Part shown: in pieces, positions 24,701 to 36,139 of the stretch | Numbering within the stretch: the stretch's first letter is position 1 | Layout: every line of letters begins with the position of its first letter | Assembly: GCA_034509495.1 (NCBI GenBank) | Contig: CM067503.1 | Coordinates: 3,698,633 to 3,762,632 of the forward strand | Length of the DNA stretch: 64,000 bases | Direction of reading: 5' to 3' | Source: Acestrorhynchus altus | Lineage: Eukaryota > Chordata > Actinopteri > Characiformes > Acestrorhynchidae | Notes under the pieces: model-generated | What the model saw: only the letters and a program-made list of their open reading frames with translations | Database searches by the model: none | What the model was told of the DNA's origin: nothing | Made by a program: the position numbers and the translations under genes

Positions 24701-27700
24701 GCAGCAGTGCTACGATCCGGAGCACCATATAATGAGGACCAAACAAACAAACCACAACATAATACAGAAGTAGTTTGGGTCGGGCGTAGCAGGTACTGTA
24801 GGAGCTGTAAACACATTTTTACACCCATCCCTCAAAAACTACCAAAGAAAGAAATTACAACCCAGTTTTAGCACAATGATTGTTCTTCACAGTTCTCTTC
24901 ACTCTTCACAAGTATGTACTGTACGTTCCCCTCCAACGGTATTGAAACAGGGAGGCCAGGCCATTATTTTTTTTTGCTGTAGACTGAAAACATTTGGGTT
25001 TTTAATATCACAATATGAATGTGAGACCAAAGATCAACATTTCAGCTTTTTTTCCCAGGTATTCACATCTGGATCTGATACACAGTTCAGAAAATAGCAC
25101 CTTCTGAACCCACACATTCTTCTTGTGAACAAAAGTATTGGAACAGAATATTAAAATACTTAATATTTACTTTCAATGCTGGCAATTAACAGGCTGGAGT
25201 TAAAAGTCTAAGACCTTCCACTTCTCGCACCTGACCAACTCCTTTGGAGCTTCGACAGTGTGCTTTGGGTCATTATCTTGTTGCATGATGAAGAATCTCC
25301 CAATCAGTTGCATCTGTCTTTACGCTGACAGAGAAAAAGTTTCTGTACATGTCTGAGATCATTGTACAGCTGTCGTCGTGCATCACATCATTAAGGACGA
25401 TTAATCAGCTTATTCCAAGAGAAGCCACCCAAACCCCAAACATGACATTACCTCCATTGTGTTTGACAGATGAGTTTATATGTTTGGGATCATGAACAGA
25501 TCCTTTCGTTTTCCAAACTTTAGTTTTTCCATCCCATTGATAAAGGTTCATCTTTGTCTCACCAGTCCGTCTGTATTTGTATCTGTACTTCTTGCCAAGC
25601 CTGGTCTTCCTATTCTTCTTACTAATTAGTGGTTTGTGTCTTCTGGAGAAGCCTGTGTACTTTTGTCCATGAATTCTTCTGGGCAACTTTTTCGGATGCC
25701 CCCTGGATGCCTTCCCGGGGAGGTGTTCCAGACATGCCCCACCGTGAGGAGACAGCGGGGAAGACCCAGGACACGCTGGAGGGACTATGTGTCTCGGCTG
25801 GCCTGGGAACACCTCAGGATTCCTCCCAGGGAGCTGTCTGAAGTGTCAGGGAAGAGGGAAGTCTGGGCATCCTGGCCCCGGATAAGTGGAGGTAGATGGA
25901 TGGATGGATGGATGGATGGACAGTAGATTCTGATATCTTCACTTCACTTCACTTCATCTGGAGGTTGTTGCTGATGTCACTAACAGTGGTTTTAGGGTCT
26001 TACTTCACAGCACTCACAAGGATTCTGTTAACCGTTGTTCTTTATAGTCATCTTTTAAATGTCAAACCCAAATGTTTTCAGTCTACAGCAAAAATAAACA
26101 GATTTGGCATCACTGTTTCAATACTTTTGGAGGGGAGTGTATATGAATGGCACATACACTGACTAGCCATAACATTTCATTGTCACCACTGACAGCTTTA
26201 TAAAATTGATTATCTGCTTATAGTGGCACCAGTCAGCAAATGAACCATCATTTCTTGCATATTTTAGTGCTTTCCCTGTTCCCAACGCACCTCATTCAAT
26301 CCATCTGCTCATTTACAAGCCCTTGAAGTGTTACAGGTGTTAAAGCAGGGGTTGCTTTAAAATGTGCAAGACAGGAGTGCCCTCAAGACCAGGGTTGAGA
26401 AACACTTGTCTAGATGACTGAGTCAAAACATCTTCATAACATCAGGTAGGTCTTGTGGGACCTTGTGGGATCCAGAAGACCTTCCATCAAGCCAATTGCC
26501 TCATCAGCTGCTCGACAGCCGGGGATGTCACTAAACATGGATAAACTAAGATGTGTGCAGGGCTGCGGCCCAAAGCATCCTAACATTATTTTTAAACCTA
26601 AGAAAATCTGTGTAAACACCATGTCTCCCTGTTCTCAAACCGCATGGAGGTGTTGAGCGATCTCCAAGGCTGAGTTCACACAGCAAGTAAAGTAGATTTT
26701 TCAAGTCTTGTAACCCATATTCGAACTTCTTCTAGTTATTCTGCCACTTAATTTATGAGGAATACCGAGTCGGAAGAACTTGAAGGTTCCTCCCGATCTG
26801 GCTGTTCAGACAAAGTCGCACTGCTGTGAATCCAATATGGATTGGAATCTAGTACCTGGATGAATGTGGTCCAAGTTGTCTTTGAAAATGTCAGATACTG
26901 TGTTTTTAATCGTTTACACTCCCACACAGATATCCCGTTGCGTTATGATGATATGCTTTATGTAATCCCACTCGGGTTTGGGCCACTTTTACCTGCTTAA
27001 TCATGTGGTTTCAGACAAATTATGACTCACTGATCCATAAATATGGACTAAAGTGTGGGTGAAAATGTAAAATCTATGAATGTATGATTCCTGTAATGAA
27101 CACGCAGATAAAAGCTCCTCTGACCATCACTGACCTGAGCGGCTGTAAGACTCGTGGCAGGTGTGAGTGATTTCAGCTGCCAGGTCCAGGTAGTGCTGCC
27201 TCTTCTCTGGAGCACTGTCATCTGCCCCAATGCCCACCATTCCGCCCGAGAAGCAGGCCAGGTGACCCATCTTGTGGTCCAGGACGCCCCCTCTCCATTC
27301 GGCCACATAGGTCAGCCCTCCTGGAGACTTCTGTACCAAGTTAGTCTCGATGGCCTGGACGACAGAAAACAGATGTGTTATATATCACAGGTGTGGAGGA
27401 GGTACAAACACATAAGCTCTGGGATCAAAATGAAAAGAGTTTATGCTGTTTTTGTTCTGGTAACTGTCTCTACTGTTCAAGGAAGGCGTTCTACTACTTT
27501 TTGGAGCATTGCTGTGGATGTTGGAGGATCATCCCTCCATCTCACCCCCAACTCTCCAACTCAAAATGATTGGATGGAGCTCCATGGATGGAGACATGGT
27601 GGCAAGTGATGTGGTGGTGTGTTGAGCTGGTATGAGTCTGTTAGACAGAAGCTCTTCTGGAGTTTGTGTTGGTCACCCTCTAGACCTTCATCAGTCCTCA

Positions 27701-29357
27701 CAGGACGCTGCCCACAGGACGCTATTGGCTGGATATTTCTGGTTGGAGGACTGTTCTCAGTTCAGCAGTGACACTGGAGGGTTTAAACACTCCAGCAGCA
27801 CTGCTGTGTCTGATCCACTCATACCAGCAACACACACTAACACACCACCACCATGTCAGTGTGACTGCAGTGCTGAAAATCACCCACCACCCACATAATA
27901 TCTGCTCTGTGGTGGTCCTGTGGGGTCCTGATCGTTGAAGCTCAGGGTGAAAGGAGGAGAATAAAGTCTGCAGAGAAACAGATGAACTACAGTCTGGAAT
28001 TATAGAACCACACGGTGCTCCTTTGTAGCGAACCCTGGATGAAAGAGGTGCTTATTTTAATTATGGTTGCTTTGTGTATAGGGTTCATTCCACTCTTCAT
28101 AGCAGTGGAATCGGAGAACAGAAGTCTGAGAACCTGCAAAATGCAGAAGGTGTTTACAGAGTATGCTCGCGTCGCCTGATTACGCAAACAGAAAAGGCCT
28201 GAGTTGGAGAAACGTCCGCAGGAGAAAAGCTAGGTAAGCTGAATTAAGCTCCAAATTGCGAAAGCTCAACACTCCTAAATGCAAGGTTCGCTCTCAAACT
28301 GCAAACACACCGAGCTCACAAGAGTTTGTCACCAGTCCTGCAAATCTCCATTTGGCTTTTCTAGCGTAAAGTCTTCTATCCACTATCTATGCACATACTA
28401 AATGGGAACAACATGCGCACATCGCTCCGGGTGCAAACGGCGATGTATGAAATGATTTATGTGCAGAATAACGTGAGGAGCTGCTGCCTGGAGGAGTCAA
28501 GTCAAGCCTCATTGAGATTCCATTGGGCTTCCGTAGTGGGAGACTTATGAAGCCGCTGAAAAACAATAGCAAAGAGAGAGGAAAGAAGGCACTGGGGGGA
28601 AAGACTATACATTGTAGAGTTCTTTTCTCGCATATAATTTGCTGCATCCCCCCCAAAAATCTCCCTCCCTCCCTCTGATGGGGCTGATGTATTCAGCCTT
28701 TCTTCTGGGAGGCGAAAAAACACAGCAGAGCATCGCAGGGGATCAATAGCAAATGACTCATCGTTTTCTTTTGTCCGTTCCTTCTCTCTGTCTTTGTGCT
28801 TGCCTTTCCTTTCACTCCAAAAGCAGCCACATGCAGAGACTCACTCCGTGAACAGTCGCTGCATCACTTCAGTAAATACGGCGCAATCAAAGAGTGGTTC
28901 GCAGCGTAACGCCTTTGAAAACAAAGGGAATGTTAAGGAGATCCAAACTAAGCCTACATGATGTGGAGAAAGTTCAACTAATGTCATTGTTGATCAGATC
29001 AGCCACAATATTATAACCACCCACCCAATAGTGTCTCATGCCACCAAAAGAGCTGTGAGTAGCGCCGGGGCGATATGACCTCAAATCAATATCACGATTA
29101 ATTGAACATCCACTTGGGATACCATAGCAACACAGCAACACCACCACAACCCCAGCAACACCATATCAGCCACCTGGCAACCACTTCACAGCGCCATAGC
29201 AAACACAACAACAACTACCTGGGATACCATAGCAACCACCTAACAACACCACAACAACCATCAGTTTTCTAGTTTTTAATGTAGTTATTTTGTTGGTTAT
29301 TTTACATGTAATATATATAATTCATATATATCTAATTTATATATATATATAATTTTA

Positions 29358-29404
<47 letters not shown>

Positions 29405-31209
29405 TTATACAGCTTTTAACTCTGTATTGCAAAGACCAATCTCATGATCACAGTGAATAACAAACAGCAATAACAGAAGCCTTCTCTTCTGCTGACCGAG
29501 GTTTGAATGACTGAACTGGGCGGAAGTGGAACACCGGTCAACACAATCAAAGAGTTTCCCGCTGATGCTTTAAATGGAGTCCTGCATGACTTTAATTAAA
29601 ATCTCAACAGACCCCTGCGCCTCTGGGGCAAACATGAGGGAAGAAATGACAGTCTAATTAAAGAACATTTCATGCTAATTACAGCGTGAAATAGCAGAAA
29701 ATGCGACAGTTCTCATATTGGGTCTTGTTAAGACCTTTAAACAGTTACAGACACAACAACAGCAGGTAGAGCAGGAATTCCCCAGACCACCAGAGACCTC
29801 CACAGCTATTTCTTTGCCACACTAACACCTGGTACAGTCATGGCCAACAACACTGGCATATATGCTTCTTTAAATTGTGTTAATGGTGAGGAGAAGCTGC
29901 TGGTGGTAGAAATCACATGTTCAGCCAGTTTAACTGCAGGAACGTTGATGCAGTAATTGTAAAATGAAAAAAGAGCAAAGAACTGTCCAAGAACGGGAGA
30001 ACCAAAACGATATGGACAATCTCGCGGATGAAAGTCCGTCTCCAGAGAGCTTAATGTAGCTGTGCCCACTGTGGACAATGCCATTAAGAATTTTACAGCC
30101 CAAGCCACTGGAGCTAACCCCCCTGGACGTGGACGTAAAGAAAAAAATGAGAATGGAACATTTTACTGACGCTGTCACGTCGACAGAGTGTACAAACCAT
30201 TACGGAACCATAACTGCACTGCACTGTTACCTTCATAACGTCATTGCAGTTACATATTACATACTTATACTGTACGGTAACATGGTCACACAGCCCTCGC
30301 GAGTCTGACTGAAGAGTCTGGAGTGAGAGTGCTATTAGTGTGAGAGAGGTGTGGGAGTCGTCTGGGTGTGTGGATCTGTGGATGAACCCACAGACAGTTA
30401 CATACTGGTTGAAATATGAATGGAAGTTCATCTTTATTGTCTTCATTGTTAGTTAGCAAATTCATAAAACATCCTCAAGCTAAATTTAAAAGCATATTAA
30501 TTATTTAGTAATTACATGGTAACTGGATGATCCATAGTTGCAACAATCAATTATTCATTTCAATAATCAATAAATGATAGAAAGTATTGAAAAGCCATGT
30601 GTTGCTGCTCTAAACTGCAACAACAATGTTCTGGGAGAACTGGTCCATTTTCTGAACGATGGTGTAGGGGCTTCAATAATTTAGGCCATTAACTCTGTGA
30701 GTCTTATTACTCAGAAGGTAGGAAACCTGTTTCTGTTGCTTAGGTGAGTATCTTACATTACATATTTAATTACTTACTAATGTAATTAATTAAATGCTTA
30801 GATATATAGATATGAGGCAAATATCGGACAAAGAACGTTGGAGATGGAGCTGCCGGGCAGAAGGAGAAGAGGAAGACCTCAGAGAAGGTTTATGGATTTA
30901 GTGAAGGTGGACTTGGAGATGGTTGGTGGTTGATGGAGATGGAGATGGTTGGTGTAACAGTAGAGGAGGCAGGGGAGAGGGCAAGATGGAGGCAGATGAT
31001 CGCTGTGGCGACCCCTAAAGGGAGCAGCCGAAAGAAGAAGGTATAGATATGAGGCAACACCTCCTCACGGCAGACAGTATTGTGGTCTGGAGTTTGAGAA
31101 ATTTGAGTCCATACCTTCCACAGGTTCTCTGTATTTAATTCATTTCATATTACAGCACTGATTTTATCACTGTGTATTCAGCACGGGAGCTGTCCATCTC
31201 TACCTCCTC

Positions 31210-31296
<87 letters not shown>

Positions 31297-32253
31297 GTGT
31301 TGGTGTTTGATTCCATGGAAACGCTCCAGTACCTCCAGAGCGCTGTAGTACATGCGCTTAGCCTCCTCGTCCGTCTTGTCTGACATCAGGTAGGATTTGA
31401 TCAGGTACTCATAGAAGCTGTCTCCCAAACCGCCAAGAGAAACATGATCTGAAAAATCAAGACATCCAGAATCAGAACCTGAACCGGACGAACATCAACC
31501 TTCAGCCACATCTCAGGCCTCCACACAGTCTACTTCACAGAAGACGGAAAACAACTCGCTAATGTTCAATGGAAGTCAACGCAAAAAGGGGTTCATCCGG
31601 AGTGATTTCGGAGCATTTCTATTGGTCCATTCATCATGACATGATCATCATGATCTGATTAAAGAAGTCAGATTCACATTCAGACTGATCTGATCTGAGT
31701 GATGGTAGGAATGGAGATAAGAGCTTTGTGTGTGACATACAGTATTATGTTACATATACGTATGTTAAACACACTGCGTGGACAAAAGAATTGGGACACC
31801 TCCGCCTTCAGTGTTTCTTTTGTAACCGAGGATCATAAAGAGAACTTCTACTGTCCACTAGAATGTGGAGCATCGCTGTGAGGATTTGATTGCATTCAGC
31901 AACAAGATTAGCCTTAGTGACGAATGCTGGACGCTCCAACTCATCCCAAAACTATTCGATGGAGCTCCATTATTCCAGTGCAGCTCCGCAGCTCAATGCC
32001 CACACATGGCATTAGACGTGGGATTTATTGTTGTTGTTGTTTTATTTTTAATACATTTGCAAAGATTTTAAACAAAGCTTTTCTCACTTTGTCTTCGTGT
32101 GGAATCGTGTGCAGGACTTTGAGGACAAAATGAATGGAATCCATTTCGGAATGAAGCTGCAACATCAAATGTGCAGAAAGTGAAGTTCTGTGAATGCTTT
32201 CTGGGTGCGCACGCACATACACACGTTCTACAAAGGTACGTGGACATGCAGTG

Positions 32254-32322
<69 letters not shown>

Positions 32323-35300
32323 ACTTATGCTTTCTTTTTCTCTGCTTATCTTTCAACCTGTCATTAGCCAATCCCCTACACCAACAATTAGCTTTTTCTG
32401 AGGTGCAGATTACACCCCCTACACCTGCTACACCCCCTACACCTACCCCCGCCGCCCCCCTCGGCTGGCGTTTCAGAGCTCCTCCTCTGTTCTGCAGCTA
32501 AATGTGCAAGATTCAATTTCCAGAGGTAATGGGATTTATTATCATTTTAATAACCCTTGGCTATGGCTCTGGTGTGTCCACTGCGTGAGTATGTGATGGA
32601 AAACACTGAATTCATGGACGCTGAAAGACTCCCAAACTCAAACAGCCCTGACGGAGGAAGACGTTTTCACTCTGTAAGAGGCTACGACTTCAAACCCGTA
32701 AACTATCAGACCTAAAGAAAAGCATCCCCGCAATCAGTGTGACAGAGAGATGCACGCTACAGGGCTGTTAACAGGAGTGTAGGGGTGGGGCTTCAGGATA
32801 GATATTAGCCAATCAGAGGCTGCCTCAGATATCACCTAGGCAACCAGTGGTAACCTCAGCATGGGTAAAAAGTTACAGATGCATTCAACCTGTAGGTGGC
32901 GCACTAGGGGATTTATCAGCATAATGTTTTTGGTTGGAACAAATCACTTATTTTGCTTTAACACTACAAAGAGTTTGTTTGTGAAAGTGTTTGTAGATCA
33001 AAAAAAAACTTAAAGTCAAGGCCAATTGAGGCTCATTAAGGCTGGAATGATACAATAAATCGATATCAATATATTACGGATCAATATATTGTTACTGTCA
33101 TGCAAAAACCTTGCATCTCCAGTGTTGGTGTTTTTGCATTTTGTGACTCAATGTGAATATTTGCAATCTAATGCATTGTTTACCTCCTTTTTCCGTTACT
33201 GTCCTTTTGGCACAATGAGACGCAACAGTTCTTTACATTATATTTGAATTATTATATTATTTGAAATATTTGAAACATTATATTCTCCTGTAAAGTTGCC
33301 ATTTTGGAGATACAACGTTCTTGATGGACAGTGATGATATATTTTATGTTTTAAGGAACATTTACAGCCCCATGACTGTTCACAGTCCCACCAGGTGACC
33401 AAGGCTGAAGGACCAAGTGTTGTAAACAAGGACAGTAGTGGTAAGCAAGTGGGCAGAGCATGGACCGGTCATTTGTTTCAGTCAGGACATGAAAAGATCT
33501 GTTCGTCCCTGTTCTGAGAAAGAAAACCTCTCACTTACGCTGGACCCAGTTGCCGCTGACCGGGCTGAGGAAATTAGGATAGAGTCCGTGGGGCTTCTCA
33601 ATTTTGTCCAGCAGCTTTCGGATGTTCATCACCTACGAGTGACCAGAGGAAACGATTATAGGGCAGCTGCAGAACTGTGGTGAGATGACCAGTAAAGCAA
33701 GGCAAACTAACTCTGATTACTGATTCATGGCTTGATTTCAGTTTCTGATTTCTGAACGACACTTCATTTAATTGTAGGTGTGGCTTATTGTAGGTGTGGC
33801 CTAAAGTGGGTGTGGTTTAAGACTGTTTGGAAAGGCTGTCTTGGAATCTCCCAGCAGATTCCTCTCACCTTCTCAGTGTAGATGGGCTTCCCAGAGAGTT
33901 CCGACAGGTGAACAAACTCCAGGTGCAGCGTTCCGAACTCTGCCAGGATGCTGCTGCCCGCCGAGGCCCATCCCCAGCTCCAACTCGTGCCACTGCAACA
34001 GAGGGCACAGCGGGCAACGTGAGTAACCCCTCGCCCACGCCATGCCGCCATGGCAACCGCAGCAGCCCACCACCAAGCAGGTACCGAGCAGAACGGGCAG
34101 TCGGAGCCATGGCAACAAGATACAGAAGCACAGAGAAAAACACACTCCGGCACAAAAGCTGGGCTGGAGCTGGATTAGTTCTACTACAGGAGGCTGTGAT
34201 TTCACCTAAAGGAGCTCTGACCCAGCAGTTCATACTGGATGAAGCACACCGCCGCTCCGGAGTCGGGATCACTGTACTAATGTACTCAGAAGAGTGTCTT
34301 TGTGGATTTAAGTGTGAAATAAGGTTTTAAATGATTAATGCTTTAAACTGTTCCTAGTTTGACCCTCGACTCGTCCACAGCAGTGCAGACTCAAGGCCAG
34401 CGCTCGCTCTCCTTCAAACTCCACTCTAAAGAGCTTTCAGAGCAACACCTTCAGCAGATAAACACACTCTGTTCCCCCTTTACCTCCCTCCCCCTCTCAC
34501 TCTCATACTCTCTCCCTCTCACTCTCTCTCTCACTCTCCCTCTCACTCTCATACTCTCTCTCCTTCTCACTCTCATACTCTCTCACACTCTCTCCCTCTC
34601 ACACTCTCTCTCACAATCTCTCACCCTCTCTCTCTCATACTTTCTCATACTTTCTCACTCTCACACTCTCTCTCTCCCTCTCACACTGTCTCTCTCTTTC
34701 TTTCACTCTCACTATCTCTGTCTGTCACTGAGTTTCACATTTTCTCTCACTTTCTGTTTTCCATGCTCACTCTCGCTTTCTCTCTCGTTCTCTCTCTTTC
34801 TGTTTTCCATGCTCACTCTCACTTTCTCTCTCGTTCTCTCTCTTTCTGTTTTCCATGCTCACTCTTGCTTTCTCTCTCGTTCTCTCTCTTTCTGTTTTCC
34901 ATGCTCACTCTCGCTTTCTCTCTCGTTCTCTTTCTTTCTGTTTTCCGTGCTCACTCTCACTTTCGCTCTTTCTGTCTTTTACTTTCACTTTCATGTTTTC
35001 TCTCTCTCCCACCTCTCTCCCTATCACTCCCTTTCTCTTTCTCACTATCACATTCTTTTTCTTTCACTTTCTTTTCTTTCCTTTGTCTCTCCCTCTCACA
35101 CGCTCCCTTTCACTCTTCCTCTCACTTTCTCTCTGACCATTGTACGTTATGTTTATTAGGGTTTATTGTAACGTTATATAGTTAATTACAGATAGACTCT
35201 CACTGAGAGCTGACTGCAGGTAGACGCTCTCACTGCTGAGAAAGTCGGACACAGTTCTAACTGGTTTCTGTGGTTTCTGAGGTTTTTGTACAGTACTGTA

Positions 35301-36077
35301 CTTCTGGTCTTCTGTGTGAACTCACACCGATCTCTCCCCGTCCATCTGCATCCTGAGCAGTTATGGATATAGCTTAATTAAATCTGCTGCAGCTGGCCGA
35401 TGGAGTTGGACAGCTAATTGGAAGCAGGTGTGAGGCAGGGGGGGCCAAAATACAGAGGATGGAATAAAAAGTGCTTTTCTAAACTATCAAACACTCATCA
35501 TATGAACTCTTTATCAGAAATAACTCTAAAATAAGATTAAAGTGTTATGAAATAGACACTAAATGGGTTTATATATGATAACAATAACCTATTAGACAGA
35601 AAATGATCCTATATTTATCATTTAACATCTGATTTCTTTGCCTAATTATTTGCTTTGCGAGATAAAACACCACTGGAAGTCATTCTGGACATTAAATTCA
35701 CTGATTTTATTTGTAGACATTTGATTGTAAACGTAAAATGACATTTTATTCAATTTGACTTTGTCGATGGTGTAATAACATTAGAATTGTGTTCTGGTTA
35801 ACAGAACATTGAAACTTTATTATGAATTCAAAACTTTATATGGAGGCTGTGAAAACCTGTGAAGTACAATTACACTCATCATCAAAAAACAGTTGCACCC
35901 AGAAGGACGTGTGGGATATTAGAAACAAATGAACATAAACGATCACAATAACTGATGATAAATGTAGACTGATATGATCGATATTTATTGATCGACACAT
36001 ACAGAAGTCCTGTCTCTCGAGTGTTTAGGGGATGAGCATTTATTACAGGGTTGTGGGTTCGAGACTTGGGTCCATGT

Positions 36078-36139
<62 letters not shown>

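Larger units (their letters stand above)
22511..27134 (-). other. man1c1: man1c1 intron, 4.6 kb
   Basis: Holds short 'GTGCTATGCA' tandem steps at about 22935-22985, two reversed SINE copies, a Tc1-like element with a nested LINE, a family B end at about 26155-26200 and a dispersed repeat at 26235-26410. No exon. Confidence 0.7.
27355..31332 (-). other. man1c1: man1c1 intron, 4.0 kb
   Basis: Contains a family B element (27600-28025), a second B-like end (28985-29045), a GGTTGCTATGG-type repeat reversed (29110-29265), AT and AAT repeats, a LINE tail (30840-31045) and a long GT run (31212-31293). The stretch 29555-29710, with several TTAATTAAA/CTAATTA cores, is a possible conserved element. No exon. 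Confidence 0.7.
31449..33538 (-). other. man1c1: man1c1 intron, 2.1 kb
   Basis: Contains dispersed 'GGAGCATTTCTATTGG' sequence (31600-31690), a family A copy (31782-32020), a CA run (32255-32321) and another dispersed repeat (33060-33350). No exon. Confidence 0.7.

Noticed and set aside
27154..27609. 151-codon plus-strand ORF
   Set aside because: Antisense shadow of the 220-nt man1c1 exon, with frame continuing by chance into the intron.
31150..31320. Extension of the man1c1 exon frame into the CA repeat
   Set aside because: The GAG|gtactg donor and the perfect phase match to the next exon (AIET...) show this part is intron.
33827..34330. 167-codon plus-strand and 110-135-codon minus-strand ORFs
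   Set aside because: They overlap the 124-nt man1c1 exon; apart from that exon's own frame they are shadows, and the extensions cross real splice sites.
34359..35159. 266-codon plus-strand ORF rich in Ser, Leu and Phe
   Set aside because: It is the translation of the CT-rich simple repeat tract in a man1c1 intron on the other strand; no domain and no plausible exon structure.
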